The notes under the pieces are model-generated. The model was not told where the DNA came from and did not search any database. It worked only from the letters and a program-made list of their open reading frames with translations. This document shows positions 40,843 through 49,873 of a DNA stretch of 64,000 nucleotides, in pieces. The position numbers and the translations under genes were made by a program. This stretch comes from Nitrososphaerota archaeon (GTDB lineage Archaea > Thermoproteota > Nitrososphaeria > Nitrososphaerales > Gagatemarchaeaceae): NCBI GenBank assembly GCA_028867035.1, contig JAGWHB010000002.1:86852-150851 (forward strand), read 5' to 3'. How positions within the stretch are numbered: the first letter of the stretch is position 1; each line of letters starts with the position of its first letter.

Positions 40843-42735
40843 GTGGTCAGAGTTTCAGCGGGCAGGCTCTACTTCGCCGTTCTCGGGGTCGCAGCCACGT
40901 TGGTTCTCTACATGGCCCTTCGGAGCGTCAGTTCCCTGTCGGGGCTCTCCAAGGGACTCGTTCTTGGCCTCGTCCTCTCTGAGGCGGTGGTCCTCGTCGC
41001 CTTCCCGCTCCTGCTTGGCCTGTTCCACGTTAGCCTGGAAAGCAAGGTTCGGGTGAGCGGCGTCTGGGACGCCTTCCGCAGGGCGCGCCCAGGAGTCCGC
41101 GAGGTCAAGGAGGACAGGGCGGTCAAGCTCACCAGGAGCATCCCTCTTCTGAACAGGCTCGCCGAAAGGGTGGAGCGGAGCGTCAGGAGTGACGTCGTGA
41201 AGGGCGGGATGCAGCTCGACCCCTACGCCTTTGCTGCTAGGTACTCGTTCTACTCCGTGGCCCTAGCGGCCGTCTTCGTCCCACTGTCGCTCGTCCTTTC
41301 CGTCCTCGTCAGCCCCACGTTGCTTGCTCTGATGATGGTGCCCGCGATAATCCTCTACACGCCCTCTCTGAGTGCGAAGAACAGGGTTTCCGAGAGGAAG
41401 ACGAACATCAGGGACGAGCTCCCCTTCTTCGCCCTGCTCTCTTCGGTAATGCAGTCGGCTGGGCGGTCCCTCGTTGACGCGTTCAGGGGGACGCTGGGGA
41501 AGCAGATACTCCCTGCCATGGAGGTGGAGGCTAGGCTCCTCCAGAAGAGCATTGGGTTCGGGAAGGACTTGGTCGGTGCGCTCGACGACCTGGCGTCGAC
41601 CCACCCTGACGACTCCTTCAAGCACTTCCTCTACGGATACACGGGGGTCCTGAAGTCCGGCGGGGACGTGGTCCTGTACCTCTCCGACAGGACGAGGGAG
41701 TACCTCGCCTCCATGAGGTTCAGGTGGCAGAGCTATGCGGAGAAGGTCGGAACCATCGGGGAGATGCTGATCATAGTCTTCGTCCTCCTCCCTCTCCTGC
41801 TGGTCGTGGGGGCAATCACGATGCCGCCCCACCTAGTCGCCATGATCTCCTACGTGAGCGTGGCAGCCCTTCCGATTATCGCTCTGCTGATGTACTTCAT
41901 GGTGAAGTCCGTGCAGCCCAGGGTCTACGACATCCTTGGAGGGGACGTGAGGCTCGGCCTTGTTGGGGTAGCTTCGGGGGCGGTCGTTTCTTCGTTCACC
42001 GGGCAGATTTGGCTGATTGTGGCTGTTTCGGGAGCGGCAGGCGCCGCGCTGTACGGCCTGCCAGTGAGAGCCCAGATCAGGGAGGTCAGGCTGACCGAGG
42101 CGGCCCTCCCGGACTTCCTCAGGAGCATAGCGGAGTACAGGAAGATAGGATACAACATGAGGAAGGCGGTGCTGGAGACCGCGGCAAAGACGAAGTTCAA
42201 CCCCATCTTCGACTCGATCCTGGAGAGGATGGCGGCCCAGATGAGCCTCGGTGTGAGGCTCGGGGAGGTGAAGGTGACCATGAGGAGCTGGCTGGGGAGG
42301 ATGACGGTGTTCATCCTCGACCAGATTACGGAAAGCGGCGGAGGGACGCCTGCGAACATCGAGGACCTCTACAACTTCATCTCGGGGTACAACCGCCTGA
42401 AGAAGGAGGCCACCTCGTCGGTGGGGCTTTACAGGATGCTCGGCTACGCCGTCCCGGTCGCCATCCCTCTCGTCGTGAAGGTCATCAGCGGGGTCATCGG
42501 GAGCTTCGGCGCGTCCAGTGCCGGCTTCTTCGGGGGCGGGACCGCTTCGCTTGCCATCGTGAACGCCACGGTGGATATTGTCACCGTGGTCGCGGCGGGC
42601 GCCATAGCCTTCACGATGACCAGGGCCACTGACTTCACGGCAAAGAACACCCTGAACATGACGATTCTCTTCGCCCTTGCGGTGGTGGCGGTGGCCCTCA
42701 CGCAGTACCTTCCGAACTTCTCCCTCGGGTTCTGA
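40843..42735 (+). CDS. TadC/FlaJ/GspF-like pilus assembly platform protein
   Basis: 630 residues from a GTG. There are two GspF-type cytoplasmic domains (about 170-290 and 425-545) each flanked by membrane helices, about nine in all. Segments such as RDELPFFALLSSVMQSAGRS and RSIAEYRKIGYNMRKAVLET are typical of archaeal TadC/FlaJ. It would work with the VirB11-type ATPase at 25 kb to assemble the pilins encoded just downstream. It is followed by two pilin genes on the same strand. Confidence 0.9.
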   Translation: MVRVSAGRLYFAVLGVAATLVLYMALRSVSSLSGLSKGLVLGLVLSEAVVLVAFPLLLGLFHVSLESKVRVSGVWDAFRRARPGVREVKEDRAVKLTRSIPLLNRLAERVERSVRSDVVKGGMQLDPYAFAARYSFYSVALAAVFVPLSLVLSVLVSPTLLALMMVPAIILYTPSLSAKNRVSERKTNIRDELPFFALLSSVMQSAGRSLVDAFRGTLGKQILPAMEVEARLLQKSIGFGKDLVGALDDLASTHPDDSFKHFLYGYTGVLKSGGDVVLYLSDRTREYLASMRFRWQSYAEKVGTIGEMLIIVFVLLPLLLVVGAITMPPHLVAMISYVSVAALPIIALLMYFMVKSVQPRVYDILGGDVRLGLVGVASGAVVSSFTGQIWLIVAVSGAAGAALYGLPVRAQIREVRLTEAALPDFLRSIAEYRKIGYNMRKAVLETAAKTKFNPIFDSILERMAAQMSLGVRLGEVKVTMRSWLGRMTVFILDQITESGGGTPANIEDLYNFISGYNRLKKEATSSVGLYRMLGYAVPVAIPLVVKVISGVIGSFGASSAGFFGGGTASLAIVNATVDIVTVVAAGAIAFTMTRATDFTAKNTLNMTILFALAVVAVALTQYLPNFSLGF

Positions 42736-42738
42736 CTT

Positions 42739-42746
42739 CGTTAAAA
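42739..42746 (+). promoter_or_regulatory. CGTTAAAA element promoter box
   Basis: Centred 26 bases before the pilin ATG at 42769, directly after the platform gene stop. Confidence 0.65.
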
Positions 42747-42768
42747 GTCGCAGCCGACCCAGACTTCA

Positions 42769-43224
42769 ATGAAGACTAGTCTTCAGACGCACCGAAGAAA
42801 AGCCATCTCTCCGATCATCGCAACCATCCTAGTCGTCGCCATGACCATCGTCGCCGCCGGGGTCCTCTACACCTACTTCACGACCACGGCCAGCAGGGCC
42901 CAGAACACCAACCAGATCCAGGTGAGCGCATCCATCGCGGTAGCGAGCGGCTCGGGCACCGGCACGGCCGTCGTTTCAGTGACGGACTCCGGCTCGATAG
43001 CGCTGACGGGCTTGACCTTGGGCGGCACCGTCGTCCCTGCGACCCAGCCAACTTGGAGCCCAGCGCCATCAGCAGGCTCGCCGATAGCCCCCGGCGGCGG
43101 GACCAGTACCACCTTCTCCACAGCAATTTCTGTCACGGCAGGGGTGTCATACACCATCACGGTGGCGGCCACCTTTGCTAACGGCGCGACCCAGACCCAA
43201 GTGGTCACTGTAACGGTGCAGTAG
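42769..43224 (+). CDS. Archaeal type IV pilin
   Basis: 151 residues. The class III signal peptide is HRRKA followed by ISPIIATILVVAMTIVAAG, as in archaeal PilA-type pilins cut by PibD/EppA, and the mature part is Ser/Thr/Ala-rich beta sequence with no Cys. The message is leaderless from its own CGTT box. It is probably the major pilin, given its strong separate promoter. Confidence 0.9.
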   Translation: MKTSLQTHRRKAISPIIATILVVAMTIVAAGVLYTYFTTTASRAQNTNQIQVSASIAVASGSGTGTAVVSVTDSGSIALTGLTLGGTVVPATQPTWSPAPSAGSPIAPGGGTSTTFSTAISVTAGVSYTITVAATFANGATQTQVVTVTVQ

Positions 43225-43293
43225 AGGTCAAGAGCGGGCCCGGGTGGAGCCAGGCCCTCCCCTCCTTTTAGCGAGAAAGACTCTGCCTGTGAG

Positions 43294-43695
43294 ATGAAAG
43301 TTGGAAGGTCCAGAAGAGCCCAAGCTGAGATAATAGGTGCTCTCTTCTTCATAGTCCTCGCGATGATCGTTTTCAGCCTCTTCACTGCCCTCTTGGCTGC
43401 CCAGTATTCCATGGCAATGCAGGCGGCTGAGGCCCAGTCCGTGGTCGGCGGGAAAGCAGACGAGAGCCTCTCAGTAAGCCTGAGCTCGGGGACGGTGACA
43501 GTCCGTAACAACGGCCCAACCACCGCCGCGATTTCGTATTACCTAGGTGTGAACGGCGGCGCTCAGCAGCAGGTCGTGGCTCTTAATCAGGCCGTGACGG
43601 TCGCCCCTCGAGGGGCTTCGACATTTTCGGTAGGCCTCTCCTTTCAGAGTGTTGGAGTAGTGACTTCGTACGGAAACGTTTGGTGGAGTTCCTGA
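43294..43695 (+). CDS. Archaeal pilin-like protein
   Basis: 133 residues. Charged start GRSRRAQAE, then a long helix IIGALFFIVLAMIVFSLFTAL, a class III-like signal, and a short Ser/Thr/Gly-rich domain. The ATG lies 27 bases after the centre of a CCTTTTAG box. Perhaps a minor pilin. Confidence 0.82.
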   Translation: MKVGRSRRAQAEIIGALFFIVLAMIVFSLFTALLAAQYSMAMQAAEAQSVVGGKADESLSVSLSSGTVTVRNNGPTTAAISYYLGVNGGAQQQVVALNQAVTVAPRGASTFSVGLSFQSVGVVTSYGNVWWSS

Positions 43696-43774
43696 ACCCT
43701 CGCGTTTCTCCCATATACGGCCGTAGGACGGCATAAGCATATTGGATGACAAATGGTAACCTACGTCGGACGAC

Positions 43775-44026
43775 TCATGGTAGATTGCCAGGTGGAAATA
43801 CTTGGCATCCGAGTCTTGGGCTGAACCAGTTCGGCGAATACAAGGTTCCAACCCCGAGTGTTGCGCATCCAAGCGACCGGTAGACTGGATGGCTCCCGGT
43901 GACGCCACACACAAAGCCGACTGTGCCACAGTCCTGTGTATACCAGTATGAGAGAGGAACGAGGAAGAAGACCAAGCCTAGGATGACCGCCGCGCTCGCA
44001 ACAACTACCTCCGAAGATCGTTTCAC
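43775..44026 (-). CDS. Small secreted or membrane protein with conserved Cys
   Basis: 83 residues from a GTG at 44026 (a TTG at 44032 also fits). One hydrophobic segment (about 5-25) is followed by an external Cys-containing part (QDCGTVGFVCGVTG, SLGCATLGVG, LGCQVF). An AT-rich TTAGCTAAT box lies about 27 bases upstream. Not recognised. Confidence 0.5.
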   Translation of the reverse strand: MKRSSEVVVASAAVILGLVFFLVPLSYWYTQDCGTVGFVCGVTGSHPVYRSLGCATLGVGTLYSPNWFSPRLGCQVFPPGNLP

Positions 44027-44053
44027 ACCCAAATTCGCCTTTGAGAGGATTAG

Positions 44054-44425
44054 CTAATTCCGCTCACGAGAACGCCGTAGCGTAAGCAACAGCAATGAAG
44101 CAACCGCTGTCGCCCCTATGACAGCAAGGAAGTAGGGCGCGAGATTCGGAAGGGGCGCTCCTCCGGTAACGGTCAAAGTCCCTGCTGGCCCCCCAAGCGG
44201 ACCGACGGACGCTGTGCTACAGGGCGCAGCTATCCAAATTACATTCGGATACGTTGCCGTCCAGCACCCGATACCCGGAGTGGGGGTTCTGTTCATGATT
44301 TGGACCCATTGCGTCTTGGTCATGTTGGTCCCGGTTGCGGCCATGGACATCGACGCTGAGGTCACCAAGAGAAAGCCGAATGCAAGGGTCAGTGCCAGCG
44401 CGCGACCGATAGCCTTTGAACTCAT
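44054..44425 (-). CDS. Secreted protein with C-terminal anchor
   Basis: 123 residues from the ATG at 44425, 25 bases after an ATTATATC box. Signal peptide (RALALTLAFGFLLVTSASMSMAA), a short external part with GIGCWTATYPNVIWIAAPC and a Gly/Pro linker, then one C-terminal helix (LAPYFLAVIGATAVASLLLL) and a basic end. Divergent from the 44517 regulator. The function is unknown. Confidence 0.68.
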   Translation of the reverse strand: MSSKAIGRALALTLAFGFLLVTSASMSMAATGTNMTKTQWVQIMNRTPTPGIGCWTATYPNVIWIAAPCSTASVGPLGGPAGTLTVTGGAPLPNLAPYFLAVIGATAVASLLLLTLRRSRERN

Positions 44426-44516
44426 GTCTCCTTCCTTGGCGGCAAGATATAATGAACTTCTGCCCGAGCATTCGGACATAAGTATAATACATGAAACGGG
44501 TCCGAAACCTCATGGC

Positions 44517-45047
44517 ATGCGGTGGCTAGACGCCTCCATTGTTGCGCTATTCATCTTCTCCGTAGTTACTTCTCTGCTGGCCGTCCTCCAGGTCACTGTC
44601 TACTCTGGGGTTGGCCCGCTCGCCCCTGTTGGTACTAATCCCTCTCTCTGGGATCAATTGTTCCTACAGATTCGACAAGGATCGACGTACGTGGCTCCTG
44701 TGGGCTGGGTGGGACTTGTTTCCATGTGGATTTGGCGGGGCCATACGAAATCCAGATGGGAGCGGTTGGGCTACGACAAGGACGCCTTCCAACTTATGAC
44801 AAAGATGAAAGGGGCGGCCACCCGGCTGAGGCTCCTCGAATCCCTCGACACGCCAATGGACAGGTACCAGCTGGCCAGCAGGCTTGGGTTGGACTGGAAG
44901 TCAATCGACAGGCAGACCGAGGTTCTCGGCCGATTTGGTCTGATAAGAGAACAAGAGGCGTATGGCCGAGTTAAGATGTATTCCATCACAGAGAATGGAC
45001 GAACGATGCTGAAGCTCGTGAGAGAGTTGGACGAGAAGTCCAGCTAG
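44517..45047 (+). CDS. Membrane-bound winged-helix regulator
   Basis: 176 residues from the ATG at 44517, about 32 bases after an AGTATAATA box. Two membrane segments (about 5-28 and 58-75) are followed by a cytoplasmic winged helix (AATRLRLLESLDTPMDRYQL, LDWKSIDRQTEVLGRFGLI, RVKMYSITENGR). Archaeal one-component sensors of this type are known. It may control the divergent secreted protein or the pilin genes. Confidence 0.75.
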   Translation: MRWLDASIVALFIFSVVTSLLAVLQVTVYSGVGPLAPVGTNPSLWDQLFLQIRQGSTYVAPVGWVGLVSMWIWRGHTKSRWERLGYDKDAFQLMTKMKGAATRLRLLESLDTPMDRYQLASRLGLDWKSIDRQTEVLGRFGLIREQEAYGRVKMYSITENGRTMLKLVRELDEKSS

Positions 45048-45112
45048 TCGGGACCATTCATCAATATGTGCATAGTGGCGAGTCTGTTCTAGGTGTCGAC
45101 ACCGTTACATCC

Positions 45113-46483
45113 TTATCCGCCGATCAACCAAGTGCTCCCTAGGGTCGACAAGGTTTCGTAGCTGACCGTGGTTATGACAGGGACCGTTTCGGTGACCCAG
45201 TAGGTGTAAGTGCTGTAGACCGCCGAGCAGGAGTACTGCGAGCCTGACGGGCAGTAGCTCATCTGGCCGAGGTTGACCGTGTGGGCCTGGTACACCGGTG
45301 AGCAGGAGTACTGGGTTGTCGAGCTTCCGGTTGGACAATACGAGAGCTGGCCGAGACTGGTCGTGGTCGTCTGCTGGCGGTAAACTGGCGAGCAGGAGTA
45401 GTAGGTTCTGGTGTAAGAATTCGGCGCCGGGCAGTACGACAGCTGGCCGAGCGACTCACTCTGGTATGTCGTCTGAGTGGTGTACACCGCGTAGCAGGTT
45501 ATCCCGAGCTGGTAGGCGTAGGAGGGGCAGCTGGAAGAGAAGCCCTCGTACTGGGTCGTGTAGTAGGTGTTCACCGTGGCCGAGGCGTAGGTCGTCACCG
45601 TCTCGGTTCTGTAGATAGGCACCAGGTAGGTGTACATGATGACCTTGGGGAAGGTGACCAGAGACAGCAGCTCGTTGCCGCATATGAAGAACAGTGGGAA
45701 GTAGCAATAGTGCGCCCAGTACTGGTCGCCGACATAGACAGTCTTGGTCGTCGTCAGGCTGCAGAGGCCGTCCTGGTAGTTGGTCCAGCCGGAGGGGCAC
45801 GTGTAGGTGGTGTGGGCCACGGTCATGTACAGGTCGTAACCTGAGAGAACCTGGGTTGTCACCGGGTAGTGCGCCGTGACGTCGTAGCCAGACAACACGC
45901 TCGACGTGGTAGTCTCGGTCACAGTGTAGCCGACCAGGGGGTCGGTGGTCTCAACGACGTTGTATCCAGCAAGCCTCTGGCCGGTCTGCTGGACCTGCTC
46001 CTGCTGGTAGGTGGTGACCTGCTTTGTCTGCTGCACTGTCTGGACTTGGGAGGTGATGTAGAGACCCCTGCTGGTCACCAGGGTGACGCTTGACAGGCTT
46101 GGCAGCGTGCCCCCGGTTATCGATTCGGCCAGCGAAGTGATGTTAATCGTGGTGGCATGCCCCGCAGAGACAACGTAGTTGACCGGCGAAGAGATAGTCT
46201 GGCCGCTGCTCTCCTGCAGGAGCGCGTACACGATTGAGGTCTGGACTCCCGAACTCTGGGCCAACTGGATTGTACCACCTGTCGATGGGGAAGCGGAGAA
46301 GCCGGAGAGCTCCTGCTGCCTTGCCGCCATCGCGCTTTCAACGCTGATCTGCTTGCTTGAGAAACCGGACTGCCCGGACGCAAGCGAGCCTACGCCCACG
46401 AGAGCGGTGGCCACGAGGGCCACAAAGAAGATGGACACAGGAAGGGAGGCAATACCCTTCTTCCGGTGGCAGGAGGTCTTCAT
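45113..46483 (-). CDS. Pilin-like protein with Cys/Tyr repeats, possible adhesin
   Basis: 456 residues. The N-terminus, CHRKKGIASLPVSIFFVALV, is a class III-type pilin signal and helix. Residues about 165-235 repeat a GYxV/GYDx unit (LAGYNVVETT, LVGYTVTETT, LSGYDVTAHY, LSGYDLYMTV). The C-terminal 200 residues repeat a two-Cys module of form LGQLSYCP...YSCSPVY at least three times, with a related CPSYAYQLGITCYAVY unit before them. Tyr, Thr, Ser and Cys dominate. The leaderless start follows a CGTT box. Likely a long, disulfide-braced tip pilin or adhesin. Confidence 0.8.
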   Translation of the reverse strand: MKTSCHRKKGIASLPVSIFFVALVATALVGVGSLASGQSGFSSKQISVESAMAARQQELSGFSASPSTGGTIQLAQSSGVQTSIVYALLQESSGQTISSPVNYVVSAGHATTINITSLAESITGGTLPSLSSVTLVTSRGLYITSQVQTVQQTKQVTTYQQEQVQQTGQRLAGYNVVETTDPLVGYTVTETTTSSVLSGYDVTAHYPVTTQVLSGYDLYMTVAHTTYTCPSGWTNYQDGLCSLTTTKTVYVGDQYWAHYCYFPLFFICGNELLSLVTFPKVIMYTYLVPIYRTETVTTYASATVNTYYTTQYEGFSSSCPSYAYQLGITCYAVYTTQTTYQSESLGQLSYCPAPNSYTRTYYSCSPVYRQQTTTTSLGQLSYCPTGSSTTQYSCSPVYQAHTVNLGQMSYCPSGSQYSCSAVYSTYTYWVTETVPVITTVSYETLSTLGSTWLIGG

Positions 46484-46505
46484 TGCGCATGAAAGCAGGG
46501 CCGGC

Positions 46506-46513
46506 TTTTAACG
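46506..46513 (-). promoter_or_regulatory. CGTTAAAA element promoter box
   Basis: Centred 26 bases before the ATG at 46483. Confidence 0.6.
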
Positions 46514-46517
46514 CGGG

Positions 46518-46994
46518 TCAGCTGGACAGCTGGAATTCGAAGCTCTTGCCGATGCTGTCCATAATCTCCACATAGAACGAGGACGGGATACTGCTGAAGG
46601 TGAGGACCAGCTTCGCGAGCTTCTGGGTCTGTATCGTGCTGATGGCTCCCCCCGTGGAGGCATCTGTGAGCGCGAAGGTCTGGGCGGCCTGCTGAGAGCC
46701 CGAGACGACGAGGAAGACCTGTTGAGGTGGGTTGAGCGTTATCGGCTGGAGGCCATAGTTGTAGAGATAGAGGGTGACCGTGCTGCCCTGCACCTGGTAG
46801 CTCACGAGGCTCATCAGTTCGCCAGTGGCCTTGGCGGAGTCCTGGATTCCCTTGGCCACGCTCCCCCCGGACGAGTTAAGCCCGCTGACGTAGTAGGTGT
46901 AGAAGACGCCGAAGACCCCGACCGTTATGGAAAGCAGCAGAAGGGCGGCAACGACTTCGCTAATCCCGCGCCTACCGGAAGGGATGACCCGCAT
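46518..46994 (-). CDS. Archaeal pilin-like protein
   Basis: 158 residues, start SGRRGISEVVAALLLLSITVG, a class III signal (RRG/ISEVV) followed by FGVFYTYYVSGLN, then a Ser/Gln/Val-rich domain without Cys. The leaderless start follows its own CGTTTTAT box. Forms a pilin cluster with the genes on each side. Confidence 0.87.
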   Translation of the reverse strand: MRVIPSGRRGISEVVAALLLLSITVGVFGVFYTYYVSGLNSSGGSVAKGIQDSAKATGELMSLVSYQVQGSTVTLYLYNYGLQPITLNPPQQVFLVVSGSQQAAQTFALTDASTGGAISTIQTQKLAKLVLTFSSIPSSFYVEIMDSIGKSFEFQLSS

Positions 46995-47016
46995 CTCTGA
47001 CGAACAGAGCTTGGAG

Positions 47017-47024
47017 ATAAAACG
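47017..47024 (-). promoter_or_regulatory. CGTTTTAT element promoter box
   Basis: Centred 26 bases before the ATG at 46994. Confidence 0.6.
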
Positions 47025-47495
47025 TCATGGAGATGCGACCACGCTGAAGGCCTGGCTGTAGGTCGCGCCGTTGCTCAGGGTGCAATCGACCACCACCGCA
47101 TAGGAGACCCCCACGGCCGCCGCGAGGTTTCCCAATACTGCCGTGTTCTGGGTAGCTGCGGAGTAGGGGCCTCCTGAAACGCCCCTGACGGCGACCGTTG
47201 CCGACCCTCCACCTGCTGATAGAGCCGAGGAGTACGTGATCTGGAGCTGGGACGAACTCCCGGCGACAGAAATTGCGAGAGATGTGAAAGGAATCCCGCC
47301 TGTGTTTGTGATCTGGGCGTCGACGACGGTAAATCCGGACGCTCCGACGCTTATCGTGACCTCGGGTGAGAGTCCTGCCTGAGGCCTCATGTAGGATGTC
47401 ACTGCGACGTAGTATACGGCGGAACCTGCAATTGCTAGGGAGATGGTAAGGATCGCACCGATGATGGCGCTAACCCCTCTTCTGCTCGAAGCCAA
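47025..47495 (-). CDS. Archaeal pilin-like protein
   Basis: 156 residues from a TTG that coincides with the predicted transcription start. SSRRGVSAIIGAILTISLAI is the class III signal; the mature part is beta-rich with one Cys (VDCTLSNG). The non-ATG start is supported by its position relative to the CGTTTTAG box. Confidence 0.85.
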   Translation of the reverse strand: MASSRRGVSAIIGAILTISLAIAGSAVYYVAVTSYMRPQAGLSPEVTISVGASGFTVVDAQITNTGGIPFTSLAISVAGSSSQLQITYSSALSAGGGSATVAVRGVSGGPYSAATQNTAVLGNLAAAVGVSYAVVVDCTLSNGATYSQAFSVVASP

Positions 47496-47519
47496 GTCGC
47501 ATGAGAAAGTAGCTTCGGG

Positions 47520-47527
47520 CTAAAACG
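47520..47527 (-). promoter_or_regulatory. CGTTTTAG element promoter box
   Basis: Centred 28 bases before the TTG at 47495. Confidence 0.6.
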
Positions 47528-47624
47528 GGAGGACCACTTTCAGTGATCCTCCCCCTTTGGGACAAGTCTGGGGCGACCGGGGGTATTATAGGCGGAAAGA
47601 CTGCTTGATGATTAGAACCTAAAG

Positions 47625-47810
47625 ATGGCGGAAGAGGTGGGAAGGCACGACCCGGAGGCGGAGTTGATAGAAGTCAGCGTCAATCTGTTCCTCGCTTCTA
47701 CGGCTCTCGAAGAGGACCAGAAGGGACCTTACCTCGACTACCTTAGAAGGGCCCAGGCGCACCTTACCGGCCTGATCTTGGACGCCGAAGAGCACGCCAC
47801 CGTAGGCTAG
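47625..47810 (+). CDS. Small acidic helical protein
   Basis: 61 residues, mostly helical and acidic (DPEAELIEVSVNLFLASTAL, EEDQKGPYLDYLRRAQAHL). A GTATTATAG box lies about 37 bases upstream of the ATG. It ends five bases before the opposite-strand VirB4 stop. Not recognised; possibly an ATPase partner or chaperone, without evidence. Confidence 0.55.
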   Translation: MAEEVGRHDPEAELIEVSVNLFLASTALEEDQKGPYLDYLRRAQAHLTGLILDAEEHATVG

Positions 47811-47814
47811 CGGC

Positions 47815-49758
47815 TCAAGAGGCTGACGGCTTCCCCAATTCCTCGGGCTTCGTGGTGAAGTACGAATACTCCATGTCGGTCAACTTGTTGTAGAAGGGCA
47901 CCCTCCCCTGTTCTGTGAATAGGACCCCGAATCCCCTGTCCGCCCTCTCGATGAAGGCCCGCTCCTGGTCGCTCAGGCCGAAGATCTGCTGCGCGAGGTC
48001 CGATCCTCCTCCCTGTCCCGCCGCGTCTTGGTGGAGGAGCACTTTGGTGGCACAAGACTCCAGGACTGTCTTCCCCTGGCCGTTCATCAGGTCCTTCCCG
48101 TACTGCGTCGCCAAGACGAGGGCTATGTTGTAGTGCCTCCCGGTCCTTGCCATCTCGGACACGATGTCCATGGCCTCCGAGAAGTAGAGCCTCCCCCTGT
48201 CGTCGGTGGACAAGAAGGCCCAGGCCTCGTCGATTAGGAGGATCTTCTTCTGTGGGATGGGGAGCGATTTCAGGGCCGCCATCGCGAGCGCGCTGGCCAA
48301 CACCACGGCCGAGCCCCTCAGCTCCTCGTCGTTGGGAAGGTCGTCGAGGACGAATATGGTCCTGTGATATGGCTGCTGGGGGTCGCCTTCGAACATGAAG
48401 CTGAGGGGTTTCAGGTTCCCGTTGACCCTCTTCCTCAGCTCTTCAGACATCTTTGCCTCGAAGATGTCCTGCGTCGTGGAGGTGCTCCCAGACTGCGCGA
48501 TTTCGTTCAATTCGGCCCTCAGGCTCCTCTCGTCGATCCCGACACCGGCCATCTTTGCGAGTAGTGAGGCTGCCTGTCTCCTGCCGAAGAACCGGAGCGG
48601 GTCGAGTCCCATCGGCTGAGAGGGGTTGAACCGCACCACCTTCGCTCCCGTGACGCCTGCGAAGCTGTGCTCGTAGGACCCGTCGGCCCCCCTGCCGTAT
48701 TCGCTCTGGTTGACGCTGTCGAAGGCCATGAACGCGAGGTCAGGGTAAGTGATTGCCATCCTAGAGACCCAGCTCTTCAGCAGCATCGACTTGCCCCCTC
48801 CCGACTTTCCCACGACGATCGCGTGGGGGTTCGACTTCCTGTACAGGTCGTAGATTATCGGCCCCTTGGTCTGGAGGTTGGTTCCGAGGAATATGCCGTC
48901 GTGCTCGATCACGTCGAGGCCGGCAAATGGGAAGAAGGCGAGGACGCTGTCGGTGGGCATGAACAGGTTCGCGCCCCTAAGGTGCCTTGGTCCCCTTCCG
49001 GAAACCATGATGTGCTGTATCCCCTTCGGCGAGTCGAGCTCGGTAACCGCTCCCATTATCATGTCGTAGAAGAAATCCGCCTTCTTCCTCAGTGCGTCGA
49101 GGCTCTTCTCTCTCAGGACGAGCACGCACGAGATACGGAACAGCCTCTGGGCTCCGGATAACACCGACTGGGCGGCTTCTTCGGCCATCAGGGCCTCCTG
49201 AGAGAGTTCTCTGTCCCTCCCTCCCGCTATTTCGACGAGGGTGAGCTTTGCCTGGAGGGTGTCGGCGTGGAGCCTGATCAGGCCCTTTGATTCGTCTCTG
49301 CTCAGAGGCTCGATTCTGATTCTCACCTCGTCGGTCATGTCGATCACGCTGCCCTCCCCCATGTCCTTGGCGAGGAAAGCGACATCCAGGTCGGACGAGA
49401 CCCCGGTTATCGTGTAGGCTTTCGCGAGGTCCCCGTTATCGAGGACTGCGTAACGGGGCAGGCTGCTGACAACGTTGTAGACGGGCTCCTCCATCAGTCT
49501 GACGTACTTCTCCTGAAGGCCCATCGTGGCGAGCAGGCCCTCAAGGGACTGGTCGCTCTCAAGGAAGTACCGCCTGTAGTTCACGCTGTAGAGCTCATTT
49601 CCGACAACGACGCTCATGGAGTCGAGCCTGACGTGGAAGACTACGGCCGAGCTTAGCTGCTGCAGGGCCGACACAAAGCTCGAGAGTACGGCGTTCCGCT
49701 CGGGCTCGCTGAGGTTGAAGTAGTTGATGGGGCCGACTTCGTAGATGTAAGACAACAT
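47815..49758 (-). CDS. virB4: VirB4-type conjugation ATPase
   Basis: 647 residues. The N-terminal half (about 1-270) is the VirB4/TrbE beta-rich domain. The motor has Walker A VVGKSGGGKSMLLKSW (about 316-330), Walker B ILLIDEAWAFLS (about 505-516), and ARTGRHYNIALVLATQYGKDL. VirB4 is the hallmark ATPase of conjugative T4SSs and marks this as a transfer element. The leaderless ATG lies 24 bases after a CGTTTTAA box. Its T4SS partners are at 55-61 kb. Confidence 0.93.
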   Translation of the reverse strand: MLSYIYEVGPINYFNLSEPERNAVLSSFVSALQQLSSAVVFHVRLDSMSVVVGNELYSVNYRRYFLESDQSLEGLLATMGLQEKYVRLMEEPVYNVVSSLPRYAVLDNGDLAKAYTITGVSSDLDVAFLAKDMGEGSVIDMTDEVRIRIEPLSRDESKGLIRLHADTLQAKLTLVEIAGGRDRELSQEALMAEEAAQSVLSGAQRLFRISCVLVLREKSLDALRKKADFFYDMIMGAVTELDSPKGIQHIMVSGRGPRHLRGANLFMPTDSVLAFFPFAGLDVIEHDGIFLGTNLQTKGPIIYDLYRKSNPHAIVVGKSGGGKSMLLKSWVSRMAITYPDLAFMAFDSVNQSEYGRGADGSYEHSFAGVTGAKVVRFNPSQPMGLDPLRFFGRRQAASLLAKMAGVGIDERSLRAELNEIAQSGSTSTTQDIFEAKMSEELRKRVNGNLKPLSFMFEGDPQQPYHRTIFVLDDLPNDEELRGSAVVLASALAMAALKSLPIPQKKILLIDEAWAFLSTDDRGRLYFSEAMDIVSEMARTGRHYNIALVLATQYGKDLMNGQGKTVLESCATKVLLHQDAAGQGGGSDLAQQIFGLSDQERAFIERADRGFGVLFTEQGRVPFYNKLTDMEYSYFTTKPEELGKPSAS

Positions 49759-49777
49759 GGAAGATGAAGTTCGCTAG

Positions 49778-49785
49778 TTAAAACG
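49778..49785 (-). promoter_or_regulatory. CGTTTTAA element promoter box
   Basis: Centred 24 bases before the VirB4 ATG at 49758. Confidence 0.65.
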
Positions 49786-49873
49786 GCAGAGTCAGCTACT
49801 TACCGTGCTGTTGTCGAAGTCCCGGCCGGGGCATTATACCTACGGGTCCACTTCCCCTCCTGACAAAGGCAGC

